A stretch of DNA of 64,000 nt from Accumulibacter jenkinsii. GTDB taxonomy: Bacteria > Pseudomonadota > Gammaproteobacteria > Burkholderiales > Rhodocyclaceae. Under the pieces are notes generated by a model. The model was not told the DNA's origin, did not search any database, and saw nothing but the letters and a program-made list of their open reading frames with translations. Positions 17,859 through 26,678 of the stretch are shown here, piece by piece; position 1 is the stretch's first letter; every line of letters begins with the position of its first letter. The stretch spans positions 186,001 through 250,000 of the forward strand of contig JAZKUF010000001.1 in the NCBI GenBank assembly GCA_036625225.1, read 5' to 3'. The translations under genes were made by a program, and so were the position numbers.

Positions 17859-19061
17859 ATGACCGCTTTCATTGATGGCGAGCTTGTGGCCTTGTTGGAA
17901 GATCTGGAATCGGACCGGGTCGAGCGCAAGCAATCTTTCAAGGGCTCTGCGCCGGACAAGGTTCGTGAGGCGGTATGCGCCTTCGCCAACGACCTCGCCG
18001 GGCATGGCAGGCCAGGGGTCGTTTTGATCGGCGCAAAGGATGACGGCACACCCGCCGCTGATTTTGCGGTGACGGATGAACTGTTACGGCAATTGGCCGA
18101 TATCAAGACCGATGGCAACATTGCGCCACCGCCAACGCTGCTGGTGGAAAAATGCCGTCTCGCCAGCGCCGACTTTGCCGTTATCACCGTGTGGCCCTGT
18201 GACACCCCACCGGTGCGCTACAAGGGCCGCGTCCATATACGCTGGGGGCCGCGCCGGGGATTGGCGAGCGCCCAGGACGAACGCATCCTCAACGAGCGGC
18301 GGCGTCATCTTGATCGACCGTTCGATGTGCAGCCTGTTTCGGGCGCCACGCTGGAGGAGATCGATCGGCTGCGCTTCGAGCAGGAGTATCTGCCCTCGCT
18401 CGTGGCGCGCGATGTTCTGCTGGCCAATGATCGCAGTTTTGAGCAAAAGCTCGCCGCAACCAAGCTGATCGCCGCCGAAACTGAAGCGGTGCCCACCGTG
18501 CTGGGGCTGCTGGTCTGCGGCAAGTTGCCGTCCGACTGGATCGGCGGCGCCTACACCCAATTCCTGCGCATCGCTGGAACCGACCTCACCGACCCGGTAC
18601 AGGATGAAGAGGTCATTCACGGTACGGTGGCCGATCAGATCCGCCGCCTGGAGGAAAAACTCGAAGCCCATAACCGCCGCCGGGTGGATTTCGCCGGTCT
18701 CGATAGGGAATCGGTCGGTGAGGACTACGCTCTCGTTGCGTTGCGGCAACTGGTGCGCAACGCCTGTATGCACCGCAGCTACGAGGCGACGAATGCGCCG
18801 GTGCGCGTGTATTGGTTCGATGACCGCATCGAAATCCATAATCCTGGCGGACCGTTCGGCAGCGTGACGGTAGAGAACTTCGGCCAGCCCGGCGTCACGG
18901 ATTACCGCAATCCCAATCTGGCCGAGGCACTGCGGGCGCTGGGGTATGTGCAGCGATTTGGCGCGGGCATCGCCATTGCCAGGAAGCACTTCGGTGCGCG
19001 GCTGTCATTTCAGGTGCAGCCCGGTGTGGTCGCGGCCCTGATCAACAGGGAAGCGCCATGA
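17859..19061 (+). CDS. AlbA_2-domain putative DNA-binding/ATP-binding protein
   Basis: 400 residues from ATG 17859. The N-terminal half matches the Schlafen-like AlbA_2 fold: ERKQSFKGSAPDKVREAVCA, then GVVLIGAKDDG, then VRYKGRVHIRWGPRRGLAS. The C-terminal half looks like a GHKL-type ATPase remnant domain (RQLVRNACMHRSYE...RIEIHNPGGPFG). Proteins of this build occur as regulators and as parts of defense operons. It is translationally coupled to the following ParA-like gene (ATGA overlap at 19058), so they likely work together. The precise function is unknown. Confidence 0.75.
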   Translation: MTAFIDGELVALLEDLESDRVERKQSFKGSAPDKVREAVCAFANDLAGHGRPGVVLIGAKDDGTPAADFAVTDELLRQLADIKTDGNIAPPPTLLVEKCRLASADFAVITVWPCDTPPVRYKGRVHIRWGPRRGLASAQDERILNERRRHLDRPFDVQPVSGATLEEIDRLRFEQEYLPSLVARDVLLANDRSFEQKLAATKLIAAETEAVPTVLGLLVCGKLPSDWIGGAYTQFLRIAGTDLTDPVQDEEVIHGTVADQIRRLEEKLEAHNRRRVDFAGLDRESVGEDYALVALRQLVRNACMHRSYEATNAPVRVYWFDDRIEIHNPGGPFGSVTVENFGQPGVTDYRNPNLAEALRALGYVQRFGAGIAIARKHFGARLSFQVQPGVVAALINREAP

Positions 19062-20053
19062 TCAGCATCGCGTTTTTCAACAACAAAGGCGGCGTGGGCA
19101 AGACCTCGCTGGTCTATCACGTGGCCTGGATGCTTGCCGAGGAGGGCTACCGAGTACTGGCCGTCGATCTCGATCCACAGTCGAACCTGTCGATCATGGC
19201 CCTGGACGAAGATCGTCTGGAAGCACTGTGGCCGGACGATGCGCACCCGGAAACCCTGTTTGGCGCGGTTGAACCACTGTTCGGTGGCACCGGAGACATT
19301 CGACCCGCCCATATCGAGCCCTTGTCGGATGCACTGGGCTTGATTGTCGGGGACCTGGCGTTGTCGCGTATAGAGGATGATCTTTCTACCGAATGGCCGC
19401 GTTGTCTGGAAGGCCGGGAGCGCGCGTTTCGCGTCACCACGGCGTTCTGGCGAATAATGAAAGAAGCGGCCGAACGCCATCAGTCGGACGTCCTGCTGAT
19501 CGATGTCGGTCCCAATCTGGGCGCAATCAATCGCGCCGCGCTGGTGGCGGCAAGCCATGTCGTGGTTCCCGTCGCCCCCGATTTATTCTCACTGCAAGGT
19601 TTGAAAAACCTCGGGCCAACACTGCGGCGCTGGCGCGAAACCTGGCTACAGGCCAGGCCCAAGGCTTCAGCAAGCCTGGGCGAGCAGCCTGGCGGGGAGA
19701 TGGCCGCTGTCGGTTATGTTCTGATGCAGCACGCCGAGCGGCTAGGGCGACCGACCAAAGCCTACGCCAAATGGCAGGCGCGACTGCCGCACGCCTATCG
19801 GGAAAGTGTGCTGTGCGAGGAGGCTGAACCAACGGGCCTAACGCCGGACCCCCAACAGATTCAACGCATCAAGCATTACCGCAGCCTGATGCCCATGGCG
19901 ATGGAGTCGCGCAAGCCGATGTTTACTCTGCGTGCCTCGGACGGGGCCATCGGTGCGCACCAGACCAACGTGCAGCAGTGCTACGACGACTTCAATAATC
20001 TCGTTCTTGAAATTGCCAGGCGGGTGGGAATTCCCCGAGGCGCCAGGCGATGA
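19058..20053 (+). CDS. ParA/MinD-like ATPase (AAA_31 family)
   Basis: 331 residues. The deviant Walker A NNKGGVGKTSL is at the N-terminus, the switch segment is AVDLDPQSNLS, and LLIDVGPNLGAINRAAL is the Walker B region. It lacks the helix-turn-helix of plasmid ParA, and no parB or parS-like gene follows. It sits between the AlbA_2 protein and a third overlapping frame, so it is more likely part of an accessory, perhaps defensive, operon than of chromosome partition. Confidence 0.82.
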   Translation: MISIAFFNNKGGVGKTSLVYHVAWMLAEEGYRVLAVDLDPQSNLSIMALDEDRLEALWPDDAHPETLFGAVEPLFGGTGDIRPAHIEPLSDALGLIVGDLALSRIEDDLSTEWPRCLEGRERAFRVTTAFWRIMKEAAERHQSDVLLIDVGPNLGAINRAALVAASHVVVPVAPDLFSLQGLKNLGPTLRRWRETWLQARPKASASLGEQPGGEMAAVGYVLMQHAERLGRPTKAYAKWQARLPHAYRESVLCEEAEPTGLTPDPQQIQRIKHYRSLMPMAMESRKPMFTLRASDGAIGAHQTNVQQCYDDFNNLVLEIARRVGIPRGARR

Positions 20054-20565
20054 GACAACTGTTGGACACGGTGTGGCAGCGGCGCGGCACGAGCTGGATC
20101 TGGGACGAAGAGGCGCGCAACCGGGTGTGCGGGGCCAGCGAGGTCTGGAGTCTCCGCCAGTTCCTGAGGGCGGCGGGTCACGGACGGATCAAGTTTCATC
20201 CCGCCACGGACGCGGTCGAGTGGCGCTGCGAGGTACTGCACAGCGACCGCTTCCTCGCGTTCGGCCGCGTCCTGTGGGGTGAGGCAAACGAGTATCCGCA
20301 GGGATCCTGCTCCGTGAAGGCAGCAAGCCTGCTGGCCTGTTCCATTTGCGGATCACCTGAGGTCGGCGCGTGGCAGTGGAGACTCGGTTACAGCCCGGCG
20401 AACGGATCACCCATCACGAATTCGGCCAAGGGGTCGTTCTTGACCCAGCGCGCGACGGCTATCTGCGCGCGTTCTTCGGCGTGGGTGAGCGCCGTGTGCT
20501 GCTGCTCTCGGCTACGCCGCACCAGGGCAAACACTTCCAGTTCTGGATGCTGGCCCAACTGCTGA
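20050..20565 (+). CDS. Unrecognised protein, probably truncated
   Basis: The start overlaps the ParA-like stop (ATGA), giving a reading frame of 171 residues beginning MRQLLDTVWQRRGTSWIW. The first ~85 residues look like real coding sequence (WDEEARNRVCGASEVWSLRQ). After about codon 105 the frame merely overlaps the drmD-like remnant in another frame and turns cysteine/serine-rich, so the natural C-terminus has probably been lost. No family recognised. By position it is the third gene of the AlbA_2-ParA operon. Confidence 0.4.
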   Translation: MRQLLDTVWQRRGTSWIWDEEARNRVCGASEVWSLRQFLRAAGHGRIKFHPATDAVEWRCEVLHSDRFLAFGRVLWGEANEYPQGSCSVKAASLLACSICGSPEVGAWQWRLGYSPANGSPITNSAKGSFLTQRATAICARSSAWVSAVCCCSRLRRTRANTSSSGCWPNC

Positions 20566-20870
20566 ACTCGACGCCGTTCGGCAGCCCGGAGGAAATGCTC
20601 GAACACCGGCACCGCCTGAACACGGTGATGTTCCGTCGCACAAAGGCGGACGCCTGTCAGCCAGATGGCTCGCCGCTGGGTGCATACTGAACATCGAGGG
20701 CCGTGAACGCCTCACGGATGAAGCCCGCGCGCTGATCCACGAGGAGTTCAAACTCGCGCGTGACAGCATCGGGCGCCGTGAGGTGGAGCACGCTCATCCG
20801 CTGGTGGCGATCAGGGCGTCAGGGTTTTTACGGCTGGTCGGGGCGTGTTCACCCGGCCATCACGACCCTT
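20370..20870 (+). pseudogene. DISARM drmD-like SNF2 helicase remnant
   Basis: From GTG 20370 the frame reads ERITHHEFGQGVVLDPARDG...AFFGVGERRV, which resembles the start of DISARM DrmD-type SNF2 proteins. It then jumps directly to LLLSATPHQGKHFQFWML...HRLNTVMFRRTKADA, the helicase motif III region. The Walker A and DEAH-like segments that should lie between are missing. Near 20665 a further loss shifts the frame: PDGSPL and ARRWVHTE overlap, consistent with a deletion between two gctcgccgct repeats. A later open stretch (RLTDEARALIHEEFKLARDS) may be another fragment of the same gene. Intact relatives are around 1000 residues. Confidence 0.6.
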
Positions 20871-20874
20871 TGCC

Positions 20875-22128
20875 GCTCACGAACTGCACGACAGCGTCGA
20901 GCAGCCGGCGCGGTGGCGGGCCCAGTCGGGGCGTTTGGCGCTGAAGGATTCGCGACCGGGCTGCTCGGTGTAGGGGCGGCGCAGGGTTTCGAGCAGGTCC
21001 TGGATCATCTGCGGGTCGCCCGCTTCGGCGCGGTCGATCGCCTGCTGCGCGAGGTAGTTGCGCAGGACGTAGCGCGGGTTGGCGGCGTTCATGCGCGCGC
21101 CGCGTTCTGCGGCCGGCTGGCCGTCGGCCTTGAGGCGCGCGCAATAGCGCACGAGCCAGCGGCCGAGGTCGGCGGAGAAACGCTGGCGCAGATCGTCGCG
21201 GTAGAACGCTTCCTGCACGACCTCGACCTGCGGCTGCTCGATGTCCAGGCGAGCGAGGCTGCGGAAGAATTCGGTCATGTCGATCTCTGCCTGATGCATG
21301 AGCCCGAAGAGGTCTTCGAGGAGATCGACGTCGTCGTGCTGCCAGTCCCTGAATCCCAGCTTGGCGGCGAAGGCCTGGCAGAATTGGCTCGAATAGACTT
21401 CGTCATAGCGCTCGAGGGCGGCGCCGAGGACTTGGGGTTTCGGCAGCAGCAGGGCGAGGGCGTCGGCGAGCCGTTCGAGGTTCCAGCGCGCGATCGCCGG
21501 CTGGCGGGCAAAGCAGTAGCGCCGGCTCGACGCGTCGGTGGTGTTCGGCGTCCAGCCGGGGTCGAAGTTGTCCACCCAGCCGTAAGGGCCGTAGTCGATG
21601 GTGAGCCCGAGAATCGACATGTTGTCGGTATTCATCACGCCGTGCACGAAGCCGACGCGCATCCAGTCGACCATCAGGTGCGCGGTGCGCTCGCAGATTT
21701 CGCGAAACCAGGCGGCGATGTCGGCAGCCGGGTCGGGGGGCAGGTCGAGGGGCAGTTCGCGGGGCAGTTCGGGGAAGTCGCGCGCGATCGTGAAATCGAC
21801 CAGGCGTTGCAGCAGGGGGCGATCGCCGCGCGCGGCGAGCAGTTCGAAATGGCCGAAGCGGGTGAACGAGGGCGCGACGCGGCAGACGATCGCGCCGGGC
21901 TCGTCGACCGGGTGCCCGTCGTAGAACATGTCGCGAACCACCGTCTCACCGGTGCCGACGAGGCTCAGCGCGCGTAGCTGACCATTCCCGGCAGGAGGGC
22001 GTTGCCGGCGAGGACGCTGACCATTGCCGGCGCTGCTATCGCCTCTTCGTCGAGGTCGAGGTCGAGGGCGCTGGCGAGTTCGCGCGAGCAGGCGAGCAGT
22101 CTGGGCGCGGCGACCGGCGTCGGATCGA
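20875..22128 (-). pseudogene. selO: Damaged second copy of selO
   Basis: Nearly identical to the intact selO at 30283-31753. The copy has lost 235 bp (equivalent to about 31370-31605), which shifts the frame and gives a TGA after MVSYAR. It also differs by in-frame insertions of 12 bp (LDLPPDP region) and 6 bp (an extra LD pair). At its 5' side it breaks off around codon 33 and joins 70 bp of cysA. The C-terminal GCSTLSCSS tail is kept. No functional adenylyltransferase can be made. Confidence 0.9.
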
Positions 22129-22194
22129 TCGACATCCCCTCGGGCGAACTGGTCGCCCTGCTCGGACCTTCCGGTTGCGGCAAGACGACCCTCT
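22125..22194 (+). repeat. 70-bp fragment of cysA fused to the selO copy
   Basis: Bases 22125-22194 are identical to cysA 15305-15374, in the same orientation. They share a 4-bp overlap (tcga) with the end of the selO copy, so the joint shows microhomology. After 22194 the similarity stops abruptly and unrelated sequence leads into the EAD-hydrolase gene. It is not a gene; it is a recombination scar. Confidence 0.93.
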
Positions 22195-22270
22195 CACGGA
22201 TTCAGGTCGCCGCGCAATGTGGTAATCTGCGTGCCAATCCGTTTGCATAGCCAGGGCCGAACCCGGACTC

Positions 22271-23497
22271 ATGGACCTCCTCAACCGCGCTGCGCAGTCG
22301 CTCACCCCCTACATGGCCGAGGAGCGTCGTGACACCTGGCTGACGCTGGCCTTCCACGCCGAGCATCGCCAGGTTTACGACAGCATTCCACAGCGCGGTG
22401 CGACGGCAGATTTCGTGGTCGTTTGCGTGCGCAGCCTGCTCGACCGGGGCTGCCTCGGTTCGCGGCATGCCTTGTCGGTTCTGCTCGAAACCGTCCGCGG
22501 CGCGGCGGGCGATGAGCGGCAGGCCGAATTTCAGCTCCTGATCGACGAGCTCGACCGCTCCTGTCGCCCGGCTGCCGGGCGCACCCAACTCCGGCATGGA
22601 CTCACCGCCGATCCAGGTCCACCGCGACCGACAACCATACCGAAGAAGAAGGAAGCATCCATGCTGATTAGCCGCCTGCCAGACCGCGAAGCCCGGCGCG
22701 ATCTCCAGAAGATCGCCGGTTGCGATGATCCCCAGCGGCGCATGGATGTGGTGTTCGTCCACGGTCTGGGCGGCGATTCGTGGACCACCTGGATGGCTGA
22801 CCCGGACAACATCGGCAGCTTCTGGCCCCACTGGCTGGCGGAGGATGTCGGGGGCCTCGGCATCTGGACGCTGGGCTACGCGGCGAGCGGCTCGAAATGG
22901 AAGGAAGAATCGATGCCCCTCGCCGATCGGGGCAATCAGGTGCTGGATCTCCTGTACAACGACGACCTGGGGCAGCGCCCGCTCATCTTCATCACCCACA
23001 GCATGGGCGGCATCGTCGTCAAGCAGATTCTGCGCAATGCGGACGCCGGCGTGAAGCGCTTCGCCTCGATCCTGACGCAGACCCGAGGCATCGCCTTCAT
23101 CGCCACCCCTCACTCCGGGGCGAACCTCGCCAACTTTGCCGAACTCGTCGCGGCGATCTATCGCACCAACGAGCACGTCGGGGAACTCGCCGCCCATCAC
23201 CCGCGGCTGCTCGAGCTGCACCAGTGGTTCCTGAACAATTATCTCGAAAACCATTCCCTTGTCTGCCGTACCTATTGCGAAAGGCGCGAGCTGCGCCCGG
23301 AGATTCCGCTGCTTGGCATCAGGCTGCCCAAGGGTGTCCTGGTCGTCGATGCAACCAGCGCTGAGCCGAACATCAGGGGCGAGGGCGCCATTCCGCTCGA
23401 TGAAGACCACCTCAGCATCTGCAAGCCGGCCAACCGGCAGGCCCAGCTCTACAGGGGCATGCTCCGTTTCGTCAAGGATTGCCTCCTCCCTCGCTAG
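22271..23497 (+). CDS. EAD-domain serine hydrolase (SERAC1/lipase-like), putative conflict-system effector
   Basis: 408 residues. Residues 1-98 form a helical effector-associated domain nearly the same as that of the TIR protein at 26679-29981 (shared RGATxDFVVxCVRSLLD and GSRHALSxLLE). After a basic/proline-rich linker comes an alpha/beta hydrolase of the SERAC1-like type: VFVHGLGGDSW oxyanion loop, nucleophile elbow THSMGG (Ser about 244), FIATPHSG, acidic VVDATSA and catalytic-His segment DHLSICKP. The 3' end overlaps the NACHT gene by 19 nt. The likely role is a membrane-lipid-attacking effector recruited by the neighbouring NACHT sensor through EAD contacts; this is an inference. No strong ribosome-binding site is seen before ATG 22271. 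Confidence 0.8.
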   Translation: MDLLNRAAQSLTPYMAEERRDTWLTLAFHAEHRQVYDSIPQRGATADFVVVCVRSLLDRGCLGSRHALSVLLETVRGAAGDERQAEFQLLIDELDRSCRPAAGRTQLRHGLTADPGPPRPTTIPKKKEASMLISRLPDREARRDLQKIAGCDDPQRRMDVVFVHGLGGDSWTTWMADPDNIGSFWPHWLAEDVGGLGIWTLGYAASGSKWKEESMPLADRGNQVLDLLYNDDLGQRPLIFITHSMGGIVVKQILRNADAGVKRFASILTQTRGIAFIATPHSGANLANFAELVAAIYRTNEHVGELAAHHPRLLELHQWFLNNYLENHSLVCRTYCERRELRPEIPLLGIRLPKGVLVVDATSAEPNIRGEGAIPLDEDHLSICKPANRQAQLYRGMLRFVKDCLLPR

Positions 23498-26217
23498 GCC
23501 CGCCGCAGCAAACCGCACCGATTGCGGCGGGCCACTCGACACCGGTGATCGTCACTGCCGTGCAGGCGCTGGACCCCTATCGCCAGTCGCTGTTGAACGA
23601 GCTTTCCGCACGCCCTCAGGTTGACCAGCGTTTTGTCCGCCTGCATCTGCTGGACCCCGTGCGCAACGAGCACACCTTGCAGTTCAAGCCACAGGAGAAG
23701 GCTTACACCGATCTGCGCGAGGTTCTGGCCGAGATTCCCGGGCGCGCCATGGTGCTCCTGGGCGCGCCCGGTTGCGGCAAATCAACCCTTTTGCGACGCT
23801 TGCAGCTTGACGAGACCCGTCAGTGGATTGCGGATGAAAGCGACAGGGTTTCACTCTTCGTATCGCTTAACGCCTATCCAATGGATGCGCCTCGCCCGCT
23901 CGACTGGCTGCAAGCGCAGTGGCATCGGCAGGCACCGGGCCAGCCCGACCTGCGAGTGCTGCTCGATCAGCGCCGCGTCCTGCTGCTGCTCGACGCGCTC
24001 AATGAGATGGAGCACAGGGACCCGAAGGACCTTCGCGAGCGCGTCGAGCAATGGCGCTGCTTCCTGCGCGACGACTTCCTACCCGGCAACCGCGCCGTTT
24101 TTTCGTGCCGCAGCCTCGACTACAGCGACACCCTGAGCGTCAAGGACGATCTCGACGTGCGGCAGGTGCGCGTGCAGCCCATGACGCCGGAACAGATCGA
24201 GGAATTCCTGCACCTTTACGCCCCCGAGCATGCCGACGCCGCGTGGACCGAGATTCGGCACGACGAGGGCCTGCGCGATCTCTACAGCACGCCCTATTTT
24301 CTCAAACTGCTCAGCGACCAGCTGGCCTACGACCCGCGGGTCGCCAGCGAGCGCGCGGCCCTGTTCACCGGATTCGTTCGGCGCGCCCTGGAGCGCGAGA
24401 TCAAGGGGAGAAATCCGCTCTTCGTGCGCGACGGCGTGCTGCACGAGCGTGACCGTCGGCAGATCGTCAGTCATGGCTGGCCAAAGGTCCACGATCTGCC
24501 CCGGCGCGGGCCGCTCATCCCGAGCCTGGAGGGGCTCGCCTACACCATGCAGGAGCGTTGCGGCGGAAGCGACGGCAAGCAGGTGATGGTCACTCTCGAC
24601 GAAGCGCTGGAGTACTTGAAGCATGCGCGCGCCGAGGATCTGTTGAAAGCGGGCACCCAACTGGCGGTGCTCGACGAGGAAAACAATACCGATCAGGTGC
24701 GCTTCTTCCACCAGTTGCTGCAGGAGTACTTCGCTGCCAGGCAACTCGCGGCGCAGCCGGCGCCGGCCGCCGAACTGGCCCGCAGCGAGTGGCGCGCCGA
24801 TCGCATCAAACCGACGCTCGCCGACAAACTCGCGACCCTGCAGGACTTCGATCCACTGCCTCCCCCCGACCCGACGGGTTGGGAGGAAACCACGGTGCTG
24901 GCGGCGAGCATGGCGGCCGATCCCGATACATTCGTGCGCGCTCTGGTGGAGGTCAATCTGGTATTGGCTGCCCGTTGCGTGCTCGCCCTGCGCGCGACGA
25001 ACCGCGCATCGGACGGAACGGTCGAGTTGCTCCAGAGCCGCCTGCTGGAGCGCAGCCGCGACCCCGCTGCCGACCTGCGCGTGCGCATCGCCGCCGGCCG
25101 TGCCTTGGGCGACCTGGGCGATCCGCGCTTCGTCCGCTGCCAGGGAGCGCACGGCGACTACCTGCAACCGCCTCTCGTCACCATCGCAGCCGCTACCTAT
25201 CGCATCGGCAGCGACGAGGGGCTGCAGGCGAACGAATCGCCGGCCCATGACGTACCGCTCGCCGCCTTCGCCATCGGTCGCTTCCCGGTCACCAACGCCG
25301 AGTGGCGGCTGTTCATCGACGCCGGCGGTTACCAGAATGAGATCTGGTGGCAGAGCGATGCGGCAAAACGCTGGCAGCGCGGCGAGGGAATCGCCGATGG
25401 ACCCAAGCGGCAGCAACGGGAAAACAGACAGACCGTGCGCGACAACCCGGCGCTTATTGACGCTTTACTCAAGGCCGATAAGATCACCTCCAAGAAAGCG
25501 CGGGACTTGACGCATTGGTACACCGGGATGACCGACGACGACTTCGAGACGCTGCTCGACCGCTCGTTTTCCTCTGCCATTCAAATCCAGCCGAAATTTT
25601 GGGACGACGAAGCCTACAAGCACCCGGCGCAGCCCGTGGTGGGCATCTGCTGGCATGAGGCGCGCGCTTACTGTGCCTGGCTCTCGGCGCAGACCGGGCA
25701 GGTCTATCGGCTACCGGGCGAAGCCGAGTGGGAGGCGGCAGCGCGCGGCCGGACGGCACGGCGCTACCCCTGGGAAGGCGACTTCGATCCCGCCCGCTGC
25801 AACAGCTTCGAAAGCCATGTGCGCGGCACGACGCCGGTGGGCGTGTTTCCCGGTGGAGACACACCGCAAGGGATTGCGGACATGAGCGGCAATGTATGGG
25901 AATGGACCGGCAGCCTCTACCGTCCCTATCCCTATCGGGCCGATGATGGCCGTGAGAATCCCGAGGAGGGAGATGACCGGCGCGTGGTGCGCGGCGGCTC
26001 GTGGTACAGCCTTCGTGGGAGCGCGCGTTGTGCCTACCGCGGCCTCGCCGTTCCCGGCGGCCGCGGCTACAATCTCGGCTTTCGGGTGTTGTGTGTCTCC
26101 CACATCGAGCAGTCCTTCGCGTCCGATTCCCTGCATGGCGGGGCGGAAGAGGCGCCGCAAGGCGTTCCGGAAATGCCCTGCGACCCCGGTTGCGCGCAAG
26201 CATTTTCCCTCGATTGA
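23479..26217 (+). CDS. NACHT-NTPase with C-terminal FGE/C-type-lectin variable domain (DGR target)
   Basis: 912 residues. NACHT: Walker A GAPGCGKST (about 95-103) and Walker B RVLLLLDALNEM (about 166-177), followed by helical winged-helix-like segments (FFHQLLQEYFAARQL). From about residue 570 comes a formylglycine-generating-enzyme/C-type-lectin fold (FAIGRFPVTNAEW, WHEARAYCAWLS, RLPGEAEWEAAARG, GNVWEWTGSLY) ending in the variable region RVVRGGSW...NLGFRVLCVS at about 834-875. The start is an unusual TTG at 23479 inside the end of the hydrolase gene. The last ~35 residues after CVSHIEQ run into the reverse-transcriptase remnant in another frame, so the natural stop has been lost. Likely an NTPase-coupled antigen sensor. 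Confidence 0.85.
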   Translation: MPPPSLGPPQQTAPIAAGHSTPVIVTAVQALDPYRQSLLNELSARPQVDQRFVRLHLLDPVRNEHTLQFKPQEKAYTDLREVLAEIPGRAMVLLGAPGCGKSTLLRRLQLDETRQWIADESDRVSLFVSLNAYPMDAPRPLDWLQAQWHRQAPGQPDLRVLLDQRRVLLLLDALNEMEHRDPKDLRERVEQWRCFLRDDFLPGNRAVFSCRSLDYSDTLSVKDDLDVRQVRVQPMTPEQIEEFLHLYAPEHADAAWTEIRHDEGLRDLYSTPYFLKLLSDQLAYDPRVASERAALFTGFVRRALEREIKGRNPLFVRDGVLHERDRRQIVSHGWPKVHDLPRRGPLIPSLEGLAYTMQERCGGSDGKQVMVTLDEALEYLKHARAEDLLKAGTQLAVLDEENNTDQVRFFHQLLQEYFAARQLAAQPAPAAELARSEWRADRIKPTLADKLATLQDFDPLPPPDPTGWEETTVLAASMAADPDTFVRALVEVNLVLAARCVLALRATNRASDGTVELLQSRLLERSRDPAADLRVRIAAGRALGDLGDPRFVRCQGAHGDYLQPPLVTIAAATYRIGSDEGLQANESPAHDVPLAAFAIGRFPVTNAEWRLFIDAGGYQNEIWWQSDAAKRWQRGEGIADGPKRQQRENRQTVRDNPALIDALLKADKITSKKARDLTHWYTGMTDDDFETLLDRSFSSAIQIQPKFWDDEAYKHPAQPVVGICWHEARAYCAWLSAQTGQVYRLPGEAEWEAAARGRTARRYPWEGDFDPARCNSFESHVRGTTPVGVFPGGDTPQGIADMSGNVWEWTGSLYRPYPYRADDGRENPEEGDDRRVVRGGSWYSLRGSARCAYRGLAVPGGRGYNLGFRVLCVSHIEQSFASDSLHGGAEEAPQGVPEMPCDPGCAQAFSLD
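25977..26102 (+). repeat. DGR variable region VR1
   Basis: Aligns base for base with 26685-26814 on the opposite strand. Between gtgg and ctcggctttcgggtg the two differ at 18 positions. All are in the first or second base of 11 codons whose third base is c or t; interspersed cgt, ggg, gcg, tgt, gtt, ccc codons are unchanged. This is what adenine mutagenesis of AAC/AAT codons in a template would leave. The conserved 3' part (ctttcgggtgttgtgtgtct) is where an IMH would lie. Confidence 0.85.
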
Positions 26218-26639
26218 CCACCAGATCCTGCGCACGACACTGGCGCGAGTTGTGGGCGTGGAAGCGCGCGATCATCGACCGTCTGGCCCGCTTGCGGTTG
26301 ACCATCCACGAGAGGCCCGCCCAGGTGCTGCCGGTGGAGAACGGCATTCCCTGGCTGGGCTTCGTCGTGTTTCCAAGCCACCGCCGGGTCAAGGCACGCA
26401 AAGTGCGCGACGCCGCCAACCGCCTGAGCGGCCGCGTCGACGACTACCTTGCCGGGCACATCACCTTTGCCGAGCTCGATGCCAGCGTCAAGGGTTGGGT
26501 GAATCACATCCGCTATGCGGACACCTGGGGACTTCGCAGACATGTGTTCGCCAGACTGCGATTCACCAGGGTGCCAGAAAAATTTCCGGGCGCTACGCGC
26601 CCGTGGGCGCCGCGGAGCGGCGCTGCAGAGAAACAGTAA
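26189..26639 (+). pseudogene. DGR-type reverse transcriptase remnant, palm deleted
   Basis: Begins with a motif A-like segment RKHFPSIDHQILRTTLAR (26195-26248) and then, in a shifted frame, continues as an RT thumb/C-terminus: LWAWKRAIIDRLARLRLTIH, then PWLGFVVFPSHRR, then ASVKGWVNHIRYADTWGLRR, stopping at 26639. The YxDD box and everything between motif A and the thumb are missing, as are the N-terminal fingers. The C-terminal layout matches reverse transcriptases that accompany diversity-generating retroelements. The fragment starts inside the 3' end of the first target gene. No Avd gene or template repeat is visible here. Confidence 0.78.
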
Positions 26640-26678
26640 AGCAGAAAATCAGAGATCAGCGCACCGGTGGCCGGCGTT

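Noticed and set aside
22125..22194. Possible small ABC ATPase gene with Walker A
   Set aside because: It is an exact 70-bp piece of cysA without start, stop or the rest of the domain; a recombination scar.
26189..26639. RT remnant considered as a group II intron or retron RT
   Set aside because: The thumb/C-terminal pattern and position next to a lectin variable region fit a DGR RT better; no intron RNA domains or maturase/endonuclease motifs seen.
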